In this document: piece by piece, positions 1-6,504 of the stretch
Numbering within the stretch: position 1 is the first letter of the stretch
Layout: the number at the start of each line of letters is the position of its first letter
NCBI GenBank assembly: GCA_963627465.1
Contig: CAVGBO010000009.1
Coordinates: 1 to 15,352 of the forward strand
DNA length: 15,352 nt
Origin: CAKUFA01 sp963627465
GTDB lineage: Bacteria > Bacillota > Clostridia > Christensenellales > Aristaeellaceae
Direction: 5' to 3'
Position numbers and translations under genes: made by a program
Notes under the pieces: model-generated
Seen by the model: only the letters and a program-made list of their open reading frames with translations
What the model was told of the DNA's origin: nothing
The model's database searches: none

Positions 1-74
1 TTTGCTTGCTGAAGCGATGAACTTCATACTTTTGTAATATGACGTTGGGGCCGTGCGGCACGGCTGAGTAAGTG

Positions 75-103
75 TTGCAAAACAGCATGCGAAGCAATAT
101 AAT
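75..103 (+). promoter_or_regulatory. Sigma-A-type promoter for the small-gene array
   Basis: TTGCAA at 75-80 and a consensus TATAAT at 98-103 are separated by exactly 17 nt. It lies 48 nt before the first small gene and no other promoter this good is seen before 1389, so it probably drives the whole array. Bases 1-74 hold no supportable gene. They include a GC-rich inverted repeat at 50-64 (GCCGTGC / GCACGGC around one base) that lacks a U-tract. Confidence 0.7.
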
Positions 104-150
104 AAACGCAAGGAATAAGATGGCAACATCATTAAGGAGGGAAGACCGCG

Positions 151-405
151 ATGGAAATCAAGATGAGGAAAAGTATGACACGGGACGGTCTTCTTTTTCG
201 CATCAGCATGGGTGATGATATTGAGTTTGAGTGCCGAGGAAGGCTTTACACTATTCTTGCGTGGTGCGATGAAGGAATCAATATCGCTGAACAGTACCAT
301 GAAGAAACAGAACAAATTTTCAGGGATGACGAAGACATGCTTGCGCATTTTATGATTGATGGAGAACCGCTTGGAAAACTATTGTCAGAAATGTATGCAA
401 GATGA
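151..405 (+). CDS. Small hypothetical acidic protein, 84 aa (array gene A)
   Basis: The reading frame has an excellent start: AAGGAGG at 134-140 lies 10 nt before the ATG. The product is short, acidic and soluble, with no signal peptide or membrane segment. Its pattern is a central EFECRGRLYTI stretch, then GINIAEQY, then an acidic tract and a closing FMIDGEPLGKLL. From memory this resembles a widespread but poorly characterised family of small Firmicutes proteins (hydrophobic beta strands, then an 'IDGKKL' helix) often seen near polymorphic toxin loci. That is recollection, not a search result. It is the first gene after the promoter at 75-103, with 27 nt to the next gene, which fits co-transcription with 433-1389. 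Coding is likely; function is unknown. Confidence 0.7.
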   Translation: MEIKMRKSMTRDGLLFRISMGDDIEFECRGRLYTILAWCDEGINIAEQYHEETEQIFRDDEDMLAHFMIDGEPLGKLLSEMYAR

Positions 406-432
406 TGTGCAGGCTTCTATAGGAGGAACACA

Positions 433-636
433 ATGGCGAAGGTGATTGACGAGTGGCAAATACCGAATGAAGGAACGATTCTCATTCTTGATGAAAATGT
501 ACCGTTCAAAACGTACTTGCGTTATACGATTGATGGAATGGAATACGAACCGGAAATAATTTACGATGCAGGGAAGCACGCCATTGCGATTAAAGCATAC
601 GGCAGTTTCATCGGGAAGACGGTTGAATTTAAGTGA
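433..636 (+). CDS. Small hypothetical protein, 67 aa (array gene B, copy 1)
   Basis: This is the first of three tandem paralogues of identical length (also 884-1087 and 1186-1389). A TAGGAGG-type ribosome binding site near 419-425 precedes the ATG. The shared skeleton is IDEW near the start, a TILxLDE strand, an IDGxEYxP centre, a YDxGxxxIAI strand and an invariant FIGKTVEFK C-terminus. The product is soluble, probably all-beta, without cysteines, signal peptide or membrane segment. It is about 70% identical to copy 3 by hand count, including an identical C-terminal 17 residues. Its stop codon overlaps the GAGGAT that serves as ribosome binding site for gene C. Function unknown; an immunity or inhibitor-like role is only an inference from size, tandem divergence and company. 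Confidence 0.75.
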   Translation: MAKVIDEWQIPNEGTILILDENVPFKTYLRYTIDGMEYEPEIIYDAGKHAIAIKAYGSFIGKTVEFK

Positions 637-652
637 GGATGGAACGTTTGCA

Positions 653-832
653 ATGGACAACGAAAGAATGAAGATTGCAGAGTTTGACCGCGTTTTGCTA
701 AAGGACGGAACGGAAGCGAGCATCGTGGAAGTGTTTGGCGATGGGTATTTCATAGCCGATATTGATAAGGATGGAGATACATATACCGAAGAAATCGGCG
801 AGGGGCAAATTCTTCGAGTAGTCAAGCGATGA
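653..832 (+). CDS. Small hypothetical protein, 59 aa, DUF4926-like pattern (array gene C)
   Basis: The frame stays open further upstream, but ATG 653 is chosen because GAGGAT at 635-640, at the end of the preceding gene, supplies a plausible though distant ribosome binding site; ATG 668 is the alternative. The product is acidic and soluble. The sequence FDRVLLKDGTEASIVEVF followed by DGDTYTEE and a final QILRVVKR resembles the DUF4926 or KOW/SH3-like pattern ('D.V.LkdG..g.vVevf...y.vei...'), which is also reported beside toxins. The resemblance is from memory and weak. It sits between B copies 1 and 2. A short remnant of its upstream junction recurs after copy 2, where the gene itself is absent. 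Confidence 0.6.
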   Translation: MDNERMKIAEFDRVLLKDGTEASIVEVFGDGYFIADIDKDGDTYTEEIGEGQILRVVKR

Positions 833-883
833 CATCTCATGAACGACAGTATGGTGTACCGCCAAACTATAAGGAGAAGCGCA

Positions 884-1087
884 ATGAGGAAGATTATTGA
901 TGAGTGGATTGTGGGAAATAAATATACGATTCTGACCCTTGACGAAGATGTCCCGCATCAGCCAATTTGGTATTATGTGATTGATGGCGTTGAATACGAT
1001 CCGGTGATAGCCTATGACATGGGAAAAAACATCATTGCAATAGAGAAAGTTGGCAACTTCATCGGTAAGACAGTTGAATTCAAGTGA
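884..1087 (+). CDS. Small hypothetical protein, 67 aa (array gene B, copy 2)
   Basis: This is the second tandem paralogue of the 67-residue family. ATG 884 is chosen because AAGGAG at 871-876 lies 7 nt upstream and because it makes the protein exactly as long as the other two copies; the longer frame from 839 has no matching alignment. It keeps IDEW, TILTLDED, YVIDGVEYDP, YDMGKN and FIGKTVEFK. It is the most diverged copy around residues 12-16 and 54-58, where PNEGT becomes GNKYT and KAYGS becomes EKVGN. About 47 of 67 residues match copy 3 by hand count. Function unknown. Confidence 0.75.
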   Translation: MRKIIDEWIVGNKYTILTLDEDVPHQPIWYYVIDGVEYDPVIAYDMGKNIIAIEKVGNFIGKTVEFK

Positions 1088-1123
1088 GGATGGAACAACG
1101 GTATTTTTTTGAAATAAGAAAGA

Positions 1124-1156
1124 CATAAAATCGCACCCACTGAAGAACAGTGCGAC
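1124..1156 (+). repeat. Short inverted repeat between array copies 2 and 3
   Basis: TCGCAC and GTGCGA flank a 13-nt interval, and a competing CACTG / CAGTG pair lies within the same stretch. There is no U-tract, so it is not an obvious terminator. It could form a small intercistronic hairpin that affects mRNA processing between B copies 2 and 3. The surrounding 98-nt gap (1088-1185) holds no gene. Confidence 0.35.
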
Positions 1157-1185
1157 GTAACACTAAACTATAAGGGGGGAGTGCA

Positions 1186-1389
1186 ATGACGAAGATTATT
1201 GATGAGTGGGAAGTGCCAAACGAAGGGACAATTCTTACACTGGATGAAGACACGCCATTTAGACCGTACTGGCATTATGTGATTGACGGCGTGGAGTATG
1301 AACCTGTGATGGTGTACGACTTGGGCGAAAATGTTATTGCAATTAAAGCGTACGGCAGCTTCATCGGAAAGACGGTTGAATTTAAGTAA
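1186..1389 (+). CDS. Small hypothetical protein, 67 aa (array gene B, copy 3)
   Basis: This is the third tandem paralogue. A purine-rich AAGGGGGG at about 1172-1179 precedes the ATG. The leader is nearly the same as that of copy 2 (shared AACTATAAGG and GTGCAATGA), while the C-terminal 17 residues are identical to copy 1, so the gene looks like a recombinant of the other two. It keeps IDEW, TILTLDED, HYVIDGVEYEP and FIGKTVEFK. It is the last gene of the array; no U-tract terminator follows on the plus strand before the convergent tRNA gene. Function unknown. Confidence 0.75.
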   Translation: MTKIIDEWEVPNEGTILTLDEDTPFRPYWHYVIDGVEYEPVMVYDLGENVIAIKAYGSFIGKTVEFK

Positions 1390-1471
1390 AAGCGTATTTT
1401 GCAGCGAATAGCAGGAAGAAAAGTCAACGATGGATTTGTTTATGTTGAAAACCGTCTGGCGGAAGCACAAT

Positions 1472-1505
1472 AAAAAACTCCTCGAAGCGTCACACTTCAA
1501 GGAGT
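1472..1505 (-). terminator. Rho-independent terminator of tRNA-Thr
   Basis: On the minus strand an 11-bp stem (ACTCCTTGAAG with CTTCGAGGAGT, one G-U pair) around a 7-nt loop is followed by six T residues. It starts a few bases beyond the CCA end of the tRNA. On the plus strand no T-tract follows the hairpin. Confidence 0.85.
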
Positions 1506-1509
1506 CCTA

Positions 1510-1585
<76 letters not shown>

Positions 1586-1606
1586 ACGTTGCGCTATCGG
1601 CAACGT
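1586..1606 (-). other. Perfect hairpin in the tRNA-Thr 5' leader
   Basis: A perfect 7-bp inverted repeat (ACGTTGC / GCAACGT) with a 7-nt loop abuts the mature 5' end of tRNA-Thr. With the promoter at 1611-1639, transcription would start near 1604, so the hairpin would occupy nearly the whole 5' leader that RNase P removes. Its function is not known. Confidence 0.5.
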
Positions 1607-1610
1607 TGAT

Positions 1611-1639
1611 AGTATAGCACATGCTGAGGGAAAAATCAA
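1611..1639 (-). promoter_or_regulatory. Promoter of tRNA-Thr
   Basis: On the minus strand TTGATT (1639-1634) and TATACT (1616-1611) are separated by 17 nt, and the start would fall about 20 nt before the tRNA. The -10 sequence and spacing are the same as those of the tRNA-Ser promoter in this window. Confidence 0.75.
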
Positions 1640-1763
1640 CCCCTTTTTTATTTTTATTTTGGGGAGGAAAGGAAAGCAAAAAACGTCGCCGAAAGGAAAA
1701 TTCTGGTCCTCTGATTGTTTCGAATTTGTCATGGAACTCCTGCGAAATCCACCGCCCAAAACC

Positions 1764-1793
1764 TTGACAATCCTGCCTTTCCCGTTCTAAAAT
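1764..1793 (+). promoter_or_regulatory. prfC: Promoter of the prfC-typA operon
   Basis: A consensus TTGACA at 1764-1769 and TAAAAT at 1788-1793 are separated by 18 nt. The start would be near 1800, giving a leader of about 190 nt before prfC. Bases 1640-1763 contain purine- and T-rich stretches but no gene that I can support. Confidence 0.7.
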
Positions 1794-1840
1794 AAGCAGT
1801 TGACTTTTTCCTTTTTAGGGAAGCATGAAGGAGGGATTGT

Positions 1841-1945
1841 ATGGCGATGCTGAACAGGGCGCTGCCTGTGCTTTACAGGAATGTGCCTCGCATTAGACGC
1901 CGAAGGTCCCGTCCTCCTGCACTGATGGGGACTGATTCCCTCTGA
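1841..1945 (+). CDS. Possible 34-aa leader peptide upstream of prfC
   Basis: A 34-codon frame starts at ATG 1841 with an unusually strong AAGGAGGG at 1828-1835 and a 5-nt spacer, inside the prfC 5' leader. The product is basic, with RIRRRRSRPP at residues 17-26, and ends Leu-stop in the context CTC TGA C. The codons for Arg-Pro-Pro contain TCCTCCT (1912-1918), which is complementary to the prfC Shine-Dalgarno region (1978-1984) and also to the leader's own. GAGGGA at 1831-1836 can alternatively pair with TCCCTC at 1937-1942. The frame is in register with prfC but two in-frame TGA codons intervene. Its role as a regulatory upstream ORF is inference; the start signal and complementarities are visible in the sequence. 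Confidence 0.4.
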   Translation: MAMLNRALPVLYRNVPRIRRRRSRPPALMGTDSL

Positions 1946-1990
1946 CGGCCTAGGAGCAAAAAGAACCCCTACAACGAAGGAGGATGAACC

Positions 1991-3610
1991 ATGTTACCCG
2001 CACGTGATACACAGGCTTTCCGCGACATGCTGCATGAGCAGGTGGAAAAGCGGAGAACCTTTGCCATTATTTCTCACCCTGACGCCGGCAAAACGACCCT
2101 GACCGAGAAGCTTCTGCTTTATGGCGGAGCCATTCGGTCTGCTGGCAGTGTAAAGGCTCGCAAGAGCGACAAACACGCCACTTCCGACTGGATGGACATT
2201 GAAAAGCAGCGTGGCATTTCTGTCACCTCTTCTGCCATGCAGTTTGAATATGACGGATTCCGCATCAACATTCTGGATACTCCCGGACACCAGGACTTCT
2301 CTGAGGATACTTACCGGGTGCTGGTGGCTGCCGATGCGGCGGTTATGCTGATTGACGCCGCCAAGGGCGTGGAAGCCCAGACCATTAAGCTGTTCAAGGT
2401 CTGCCGGATGCGGAATATACCGATTTTTACCTTTGTGAATAAAATGGACCGAGCCGCCAAGGATCCCTTTGCGCTGATGGAAGAATTGGAGCAGGTGCTG
2501 GGCATCCGCTCCTGCCCCATTAACTGGCCCATCGGCGTGGATGGAGATTTTCAGGGCGTCTACCACCGGGATACGAAAATGGTGGAGCTGTACACTGGCG
2601 GCGACCACGGCAAAAAGATGGTGGAGAAAACCGACATTGCCGTGGATGATCCCATGCTGGAAACCTTGCTGGACAAGCATTATCGGGATCGGCTGCATGA
2701 GGAAATCGAGCTGCTGGATGAGGCCGGTGACGCCTTCAATCTGGAAGCTGTACGCCGGGGCGAACTGACGCCCATGTTCTTCGGCTCTGCCGTGACCAAC
2801 TTTGGTGTGGAGCCCTTCCTGGATCGTTTCCTGCAATACACGCCGCCGCCCCTGCCCCGGCAGAGCGATGCCGGCATGATCGGCCCTGAGGAGCCCTACT
2901 TTTCTGGTTTTGTGTTCAAGATTCAGGCGAACATGAACCCTGCCCACCGGGATCGGCTGGCCTTCATGCGCATTGTCAGCGGTGCCTTTGAAAAGGGCAT
3001 GGAAGTGTGGCACTCCGGCACGAATAAAACCGTTGCCCTGAAGCAGCCCCAACAGTTCATGGCGGATGAGCGTGAAGCTGTGGAGGAAGCCTGGGCAGGC
3101 GACATCATCGGCCTGTTTGATCCTGGCATTTATCAGCTGGGAGACACCCTTTCCTGCGGTCCCAAGATGCACTATGAGAACATCCCCGTGTTCGCTCCTG
3201 AATTTTTCAATCGGGTTCGCCCCTTGGACAGCATGAAGCGCAAGCAGTTCCAGAAGGGCATTAGCCAGCTGGCGGAGGAAGGTGCCATCCAAACCTTCAT
3301 CCGCACAGAGACCGGCCGTGAAGAATTCATGGTGGGCGTGGTCGGCGTGCTGCAGTTTGAAGTGCTGGAACATCGGCTGAAAACGGAATATCAGACGGAC
3401 ATCGTCATGGAGGGCATGCCCTTCCACTTTGTCCGCTGGGTGGTGAAAACCCCGAAGGCTGTGGAGGATCTGAAGCTGACCTCCACCTCCGGCCGTGCCA
3501 AGGACAGCCGGGGCAGGGACGTGCTGCTGTTCGAAAATGAATGGAGCATTCGTCTGGCCTGTGAAAATAATGAAGGTCTTGAATTGGCGGAGACCGCCAA
3601 TCGGCTTTGA
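1991..3610 (+). CDS. prfC: Peptide chain release factor 3 (RF3)
   Basis: RF3 is a ribosome-associated GTPase that removes RF1 and RF2 after peptide release. At 539 aa it is close to the usual size of about 530. The GTPase motifs are clear: P-loop SHPDAGKT (28-35), switch I RGISVTSS (74-81), DTPGHQDFSEDTYR (from 96) and NKMD (150-153). The DWMDIEKQRG stretch before switch I is typical of RF3 as opposed to EF-G or TypA. The later domains contain the RF3-like GVVGVLQFEVLEHRL and FVRWV segments. AAGGAGG at 1977-1983 lies 7 nt before ATG 1991. The gene follows a long leader with possible translational control. It is 42 nt ahead of typA, a second translational GTPase, with no terminator between them. 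Confidence 0.97.
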   Translation: MLPARDTQAFRDMLHEQVEKRRTFAIISHPDAGKTTLTEKLLLYGGAIRSAGSVKARKSDKHATSDWMDIEKQRGISVTSSAMQFEYDGFRINILDTPGHQDFSEDTYRVLVAADAAVMLIDAAKGVEAQTIKLFKVCRMRNIPIFTFVNKMDRAAKDPFALMEELEQVLGIRSCPINWPIGVDGDFQGVYHRDTKMVELYTGGDHGKKMVEKTDIAVDDPMLETLLDKHYRDRLHEEIELLDEAGDAFNLEAVRRGELTPMFFGSAVTNFGVEPFLDRFLQYTPPPLPRQSDAGMIGPEEPYFSGFVFKIQANMNPAHRDRLAFMRIVSGAFEKGMEVWHSGTNKTVALKQPQQFMADEREAVEEAWAGDIIGLFDPGIYQLGDTLSCGPKMHYENIPVFAPEFFNRVRPLDSMKRKQFQKGISQLAEEGAIQTFIRTETGREEFMVGVVGVLQFEVLEHRLKTEYQTDIVMEGMPFHFVRWVVKTPKAVEDLKLTSTSGRAKDSRGRDVLLFENEWSIRLACENNEGLELAETANRL

Positions 3611-3652
3611 TGCAAATCTGCGACCTAACATTTCTGGAGGTTTAGTAAGAAC

Positions 3653-5476
3653 ATGATTCGTGAAGATATTCGCAACATTGCTATTATTGCCCACGTTGAC
3701 CACGGCAAGACCACCCTGGTGGATCAGATGCTGAAGCAGGGCGGCGTGTACCGTGAAAATCAGCAGACGGTGGATCGGGTAATGGACTCCAACGACATCG
3801 AGCGTGAACGCGGCATTACCATCCTGTCCAAGAACACGGCTGTCCACTATCAGGGACACAAGATCAACATTGTGGACACCCCCGGTCACGCTGACTTCGG
3901 CGGCGAAGTGGAACGTGTGCTGAAGATGGTAGACGGCGTGCTGCTGCTGGTGGACAGCTTCGAAGGTCCCATGCCCCAGACCCGTTTCGTGCTGAAGAAG
4001 GCACTGGAGCTGAAGCTGAAGGTGCTGATCGTCATCAACAAGATCGACCGTCCTGATGCTCGGTGCGATGAAGTGGTGGGCGAGATTCTGGATCTGCTCA
4101 TTGACTTGGAAGCCGATGAAAGCACCATCGAGAACCCCATCCTCTACGTCAGTGCACGGAAGGGTACCGCCACCTTGGACATGGAGCAGCCCGGCACGGA
4201 TCTCCGTCCCCTGTTCGATGCCATCCTGAAGTACATTCCCGCTCCCGAGGGAGATCCTGACGGCCCTGCACAGGTGCTGGTTTCCACCATCGACTACAGC
4301 GAGTATGTGGGTCGTATCGGCGTGGGTCGTATCACCCGGGGTACCTTTAAGTCCGGCATGAATGTGGTGCACACCAACATGGAAACCGGCGTGACCAGTC
4401 CCATGTGGCGGCTGAGCGGTCTGTTCCAGTATGATGGACTGAAGCGTGTACCTGCTGAATCCGTCAGCATGGGCGACATTGTGGCACTGTGCGGCATGGA
4501 GGACATCTCCATCGGCGACACGGTGTGTGATCCTTCCACCCCCGAAGCTCTGCCCTTCGTGAAGATTTCCGAGCCCACGGTGAGCATGACCTTCCGTGTC
4601 AACGACAGCCCCTTTGCCGGCCGTGAGGGAACCTACGTGACCAGCCGTCACCTGCGTGCCCGGTTGATGCGTGAATTGCAGACGGACGTGAGCCTGCGTG
4701 TCAACGACACGGACTCCACCGACGCTTTCGAAGTGTGCGGCCGTGGTGAGCTCCACCTGTCCATCCTGATTGAAAACATGCGCCGTCAGGGCTATGAGTT
4801 TGCTGTCAGCAAGCCTCAGGTCATTTACAAGGTGATTGACGGCGTGAAGTGCGAGCCTATTGAACGGCTGGTGGTGGATACGCCTCAGGCCAGCGCCGGT
4901 GCCGTGATTGAGAAGATCGGCCGCCGCCGTGGTACCCTGGAGCACATGAGCGGCCTGGATCGGGTTCGTCTGGAGTTCCTGGTGCCTTCCCGTGGCCTGT
5001 TCGGCTATCGCAGCGAATTCATGACCGATACCCGTGGCGAGGGCATTATGTCCGCCACCTTCGAACGGTATGAGCCCATGAAGGGCGACATTCCCCACCG
5101 GAACGTGGGTGCTCTGGTGGCACACGAAACCGGTGTCAGTACCTCCTACGGCCTGTTCTATGCCCAGGAGCGTGGCACCCTGTTCATCGGTGCCCAGCAG
5201 AATGTGTACGAAGGCATGATCGTTGGCCAGAACGCCCGCCCGGACGATCTGGTGGTAAACGTGTGCAAGCAGAAGCACGTGACCAACATGCGTAACGCAT
5301 CCGCCTCTGAAGATGCCATGCGGCTGATTTCCGTGCATCCCATGACCTTGGAAGAGTGCATGGAGTTCATCGATGATGACGAGCTGCTGGAAATCACTCC
5401 CAAGACGCTGCGCATGCGGAAGAAGATTCTTTCCGCCGGTGACCGTGCCCGTCAATGGCGGTACAACAATAACTAA
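3653..5476 (+). CDS. typA: Translational GTPase TypA/BipA
   Basis: TypA/BipA is an EF-G-like GTPase that binds the 70S ribosome and helps large-subunit assembly and stress or low-temperature growth. The length of 607 aa is standard. Visible motifs are AHVDHGKT (13-20), RERGIT (51-56), DTPGHADFGGEVERVL (from 75) and NKID (129-132). The TypA-specific C-terminal half contains GRGELHLSILIENMRRQGYE, GLFGYRSEFMTDTRGEG and a basic end (GDRARQWRYN). GGAGG at 3636-3640 lies 12 nt before the ATG, a slightly long spacing. The gene probably shares the prfC transcript and leads into the membrane protein at 5525. Confidence 0.97.
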   Translation: MIREDIRNIAIIAHVDHGKTTLVDQMLKQGGVYRENQQTVDRVMDSNDIERERGITILSKNTAVHYQGHKINIVDTPGHADFGGEVERVLKMVDGVLLLVDSFEGPMPQTRFVLKKALELKLKVLIVINKIDRPDARCDEVVGEILDLLIDLEADESTIENPILYVSARKGTATLDMEQPGTDLRPLFDAILKYIPAPEGDPDGPAQVLVSTIDYSEYVGRIGVGRITRGTFKSGMNVVHTNMETGVTSPMWRLSGLFQYDGLKRVPAESVSMGDIVALCGMEDISIGDTVCDPSTPEALPFVKISEPTVSMTFRVNDSPFAGREGTYVTSRHLRARLMRELQTDVSLRVNDTDSTDAFEVCGRGELHLSILIENMRRQGYEFAVSKPQVIYKVIDGVKCEPIERLVVDTPQASAGAVIEKIGRRRGTLEHMSGLDRVRLEFLVPSRGLFGYRSEFMTDTRGEGIMSATFERYEPMKGDIPHRNVGALVAHETGVSTSYGLFYAQERGTLFIGAQQNVYEGMIVGQNARPDDLVVNVCKQKHVTNMRNASASEDAMRLISVHPMTLEECMEFIDDDELLEITPKTLRMRKKILSAGDRARQWRYNNN

Positions 5477-5524
5477 AGGGCTGCTGTTCCCTTGAAGGTC
5501 CTTGTCAGGAAAGGAGTTTTGCCC

Positions 5525-6190
5525 ATGTCGCCGGTCTTTTCTCCCACGCAAGCGAGAATCCACCTATGCCTGAATGTGCTGACGTTTTTTCTGGGCATTA
5601 CTGCCTTCCTGTACAAGGCGAATTACGAGGGCAGTGCCGTTTCCTGCCTGCGGGAAATGACCTGCGACGGTACCCTGTTTGCGGTGCTTGTGGCTGCGAT
5701 CATCTCCGTACAACGCATTCTTGAGCTGACGAAGAAGAGAAGCCTGCCTTCCCGGGTGTGCTACTTTCTTCATTTGTCCTCTGCCGTGACGGAAGCATTG
5801 ATCCTGATGGTGGTACTCATCGGCCTGCTTCCCTTCGTGAAGGACAAGCCGGTCTTCGCCCGGTACGACATGATCAACATGCACGTCATCGTGCCCCTCA
5901 TCACCATGTTTTCTTTCGTGCGGTATGCCTACTATCCCGGCGAACTGAAGCCTCGGGATCGGCTGAACGGGTTGATTTTCATCATTCTCTATGCGGTTAC
6001 CATGATTACGCTGATTCTGCTGAACGTGGTGCCGGAGGAGAAGATCCCCTATTCCTTCCTGAACGTACGCAAAGCGGCCACCTGGTACCTGATTGTAGCA
6101 GGGCTTGCAGCGGCAACCATCAGCATGTTCTTTTCCACCCTGTTTACGGATTTGAACCAACGCCGACACCGCACCACGGAAGCATCATAA
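5525..6190 (+). CDS. Pr6Pr-like six-helix integral membrane protein
   Basis: ATG 5525 (221 aa) is preferred over an in-frame TTG at 5492 because AAGGAG at 5511-5516 lies 8 nt upstream. Hydrophobic segments fall at about residues 12-30, 48-66, 79-103, 118-136, 147-168 and 184-206, so six transmembrane helices are likely. The fourth segment contains NMHVIVPLITMFSF, and residues 174-181 read IPYSFLNV. This order matches the Pr6Pr (FAR-17a/AIG1-like) pattern, where a helix carries 'H..vP' and a 'yPY.FLdv' loop precedes the last helix. The family has no firm biochemical role in bacteria. It lies 48 nt after typA with no terminator between and is closed by the terminator at 6206, so it is likely the last gene of the prfC-typA operon. 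The family call is from pattern memory; the membrane topology is more certain. Confidence 0.7.
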   Translation: MSPVFSPTQARIHLCLNVLTFFLGITAFLYKANYEGSAVSCLREMTCDGTLFAVLVAAIISVQRILELTKKRSLPSRVCYFLHLSSAVTEALILMVVLIGLLPFVKDKPVFARYDMINMHVIVPLITMFSFVRYAYYPGELKPRDRLNGLIFIILYAVTMITLILLNVVPEEKIPYSFLNVRKAATWYLIVAGLAAATISMFFSTLFTDLNQRRHRTTEAS

Positions 6191-6205
6191 AAGAGACAAT
6201 GTAAG

Positions 6206-6252
6206 ACGCACTGTGTTTCGAGTGAATTCTTGGAACACAGTGCGTTTTGTTT
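6206..6252 (+). terminator. Terminator of the prfC-typA operon
   Basis: A perfect 12-bp stem (ACGCACTGTGTT with AACACAGTGCGT) encloses a 16-nt loop and is followed by TTTTGTTT. It begins 16 nt after the stop of the membrane protein gene. Confidence 0.88.
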
Positions 6253-6266
6253 GGATCTATTGGTGT

Positions 6267-6301
6267 AAAAGAAAACCCTTGCACCTGTTACGGTACAAGG
6301 G
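6267..6301 (-). terminator. Rho-independent terminator of tRNA-Ser
   Basis: On the minus strand CCCTTGTACC pairs with GGTGCAAGGG (10 bp, one G-U) around a 6-nt loop, followed by TTTTCTTTT. It starts about 10 nt past the tRNA-Ser 3' end and is back to back with the plus-strand terminator at 6206-6252. Confidence 0.85.
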
Positions 6302-6311
6302 CTTTTCAATG

Positions 6312-6400
6312 CGGAGAAGCCGGGATTTGAACCCGGGCTGCGCTTATCGCACACTACTCCCTTAGCAGGGGAGCCCCTTCGGCCTCTTGGGTACTTCTCC
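6312..6400 (-). tRNA. tRNA-Ser (anticodon GCT)
   Basis: This is a class II tRNA on the minus strand, 89 nt including the discriminator. The acceptor stem GGAGAAG pairs with CTTCTCC. The anticodon stem CTCCC/GGGAG carries loop CTGCTAA, giving anticodon GCT (Ser, AGC/AGT codons). A long variable arm (TAGTGTGCGATAAGCGCAG region) and T loop TTCAAAT are present. The discriminator is G, as expected for serine. Unlike the tRNA-Thr in this window, the 3' CCA is not encoded: the bases after the discriminator read CAT. Confidence 0.96.
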
Positions 6401-6444
6401 ATGTCAAGCGAAAGTGACAACATGTCATATTCAGTTACTTGGAT

Positions 6445-6473
6445 AGTATACCATGGAATCGGAATATGGTCAA
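6445..6473 (-). promoter_or_regulatory. Promoter of tRNA-Ser
   Basis: On the minus strand TTGACC (6473-6468) and TATACT (6450-6445) are separated by 17 nt. Transcription would start about 40 nt before the mature tRNA. Confidence 0.78.
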
Positions 6474-6504
6474 GATGTAATTTCTGTCATTTGCATCCTT
6501 GCAC

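Noticed and set aside
2..37. Possible tail of an upstream gene ending in TAA at 35-37
   Set aside because: Only eleven codons are visible, with nothing recognisable, so it cannot be supported.
50..64. Terminator from the GCCGTGC/GCACGGC inverted repeat
   Set aside because: No U-tract follows on either strand, so only an inverted repeat can be claimed.
433..1389. CRISPR array or satellite repeat
   Set aside because: The repeated units are coding copies of about 200 bp with codon-level divergence and start signals, not short identical repeats with unique spacers.
1925..1990. A programmed +1 frameshift or stop read-through linking the leader ORF to prfC, suggested by CTC TGA C as in prfB
   Set aside because: The +1 frame does not join prfC, a Leu tRNA on CTC would re-pair poorly on TCT, and in the zero frame a second TGA lies just before the prfC start. 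prfC also has its own strong ribosome binding site.
1994..5563. A very long open frame (about 1190 codons) on the minus strand opposite prfC and typA
   Set aside because: It is antisense to two unmistakable genes and arises from codon bias in GC-rich coding DNA; its translation is His/Gly/Gln-rich with no recognisable domain and no ribosome binding site. The similar antisense frames opposite the RpiR, exonuclease and gpmI genes are rejected for the same reason.
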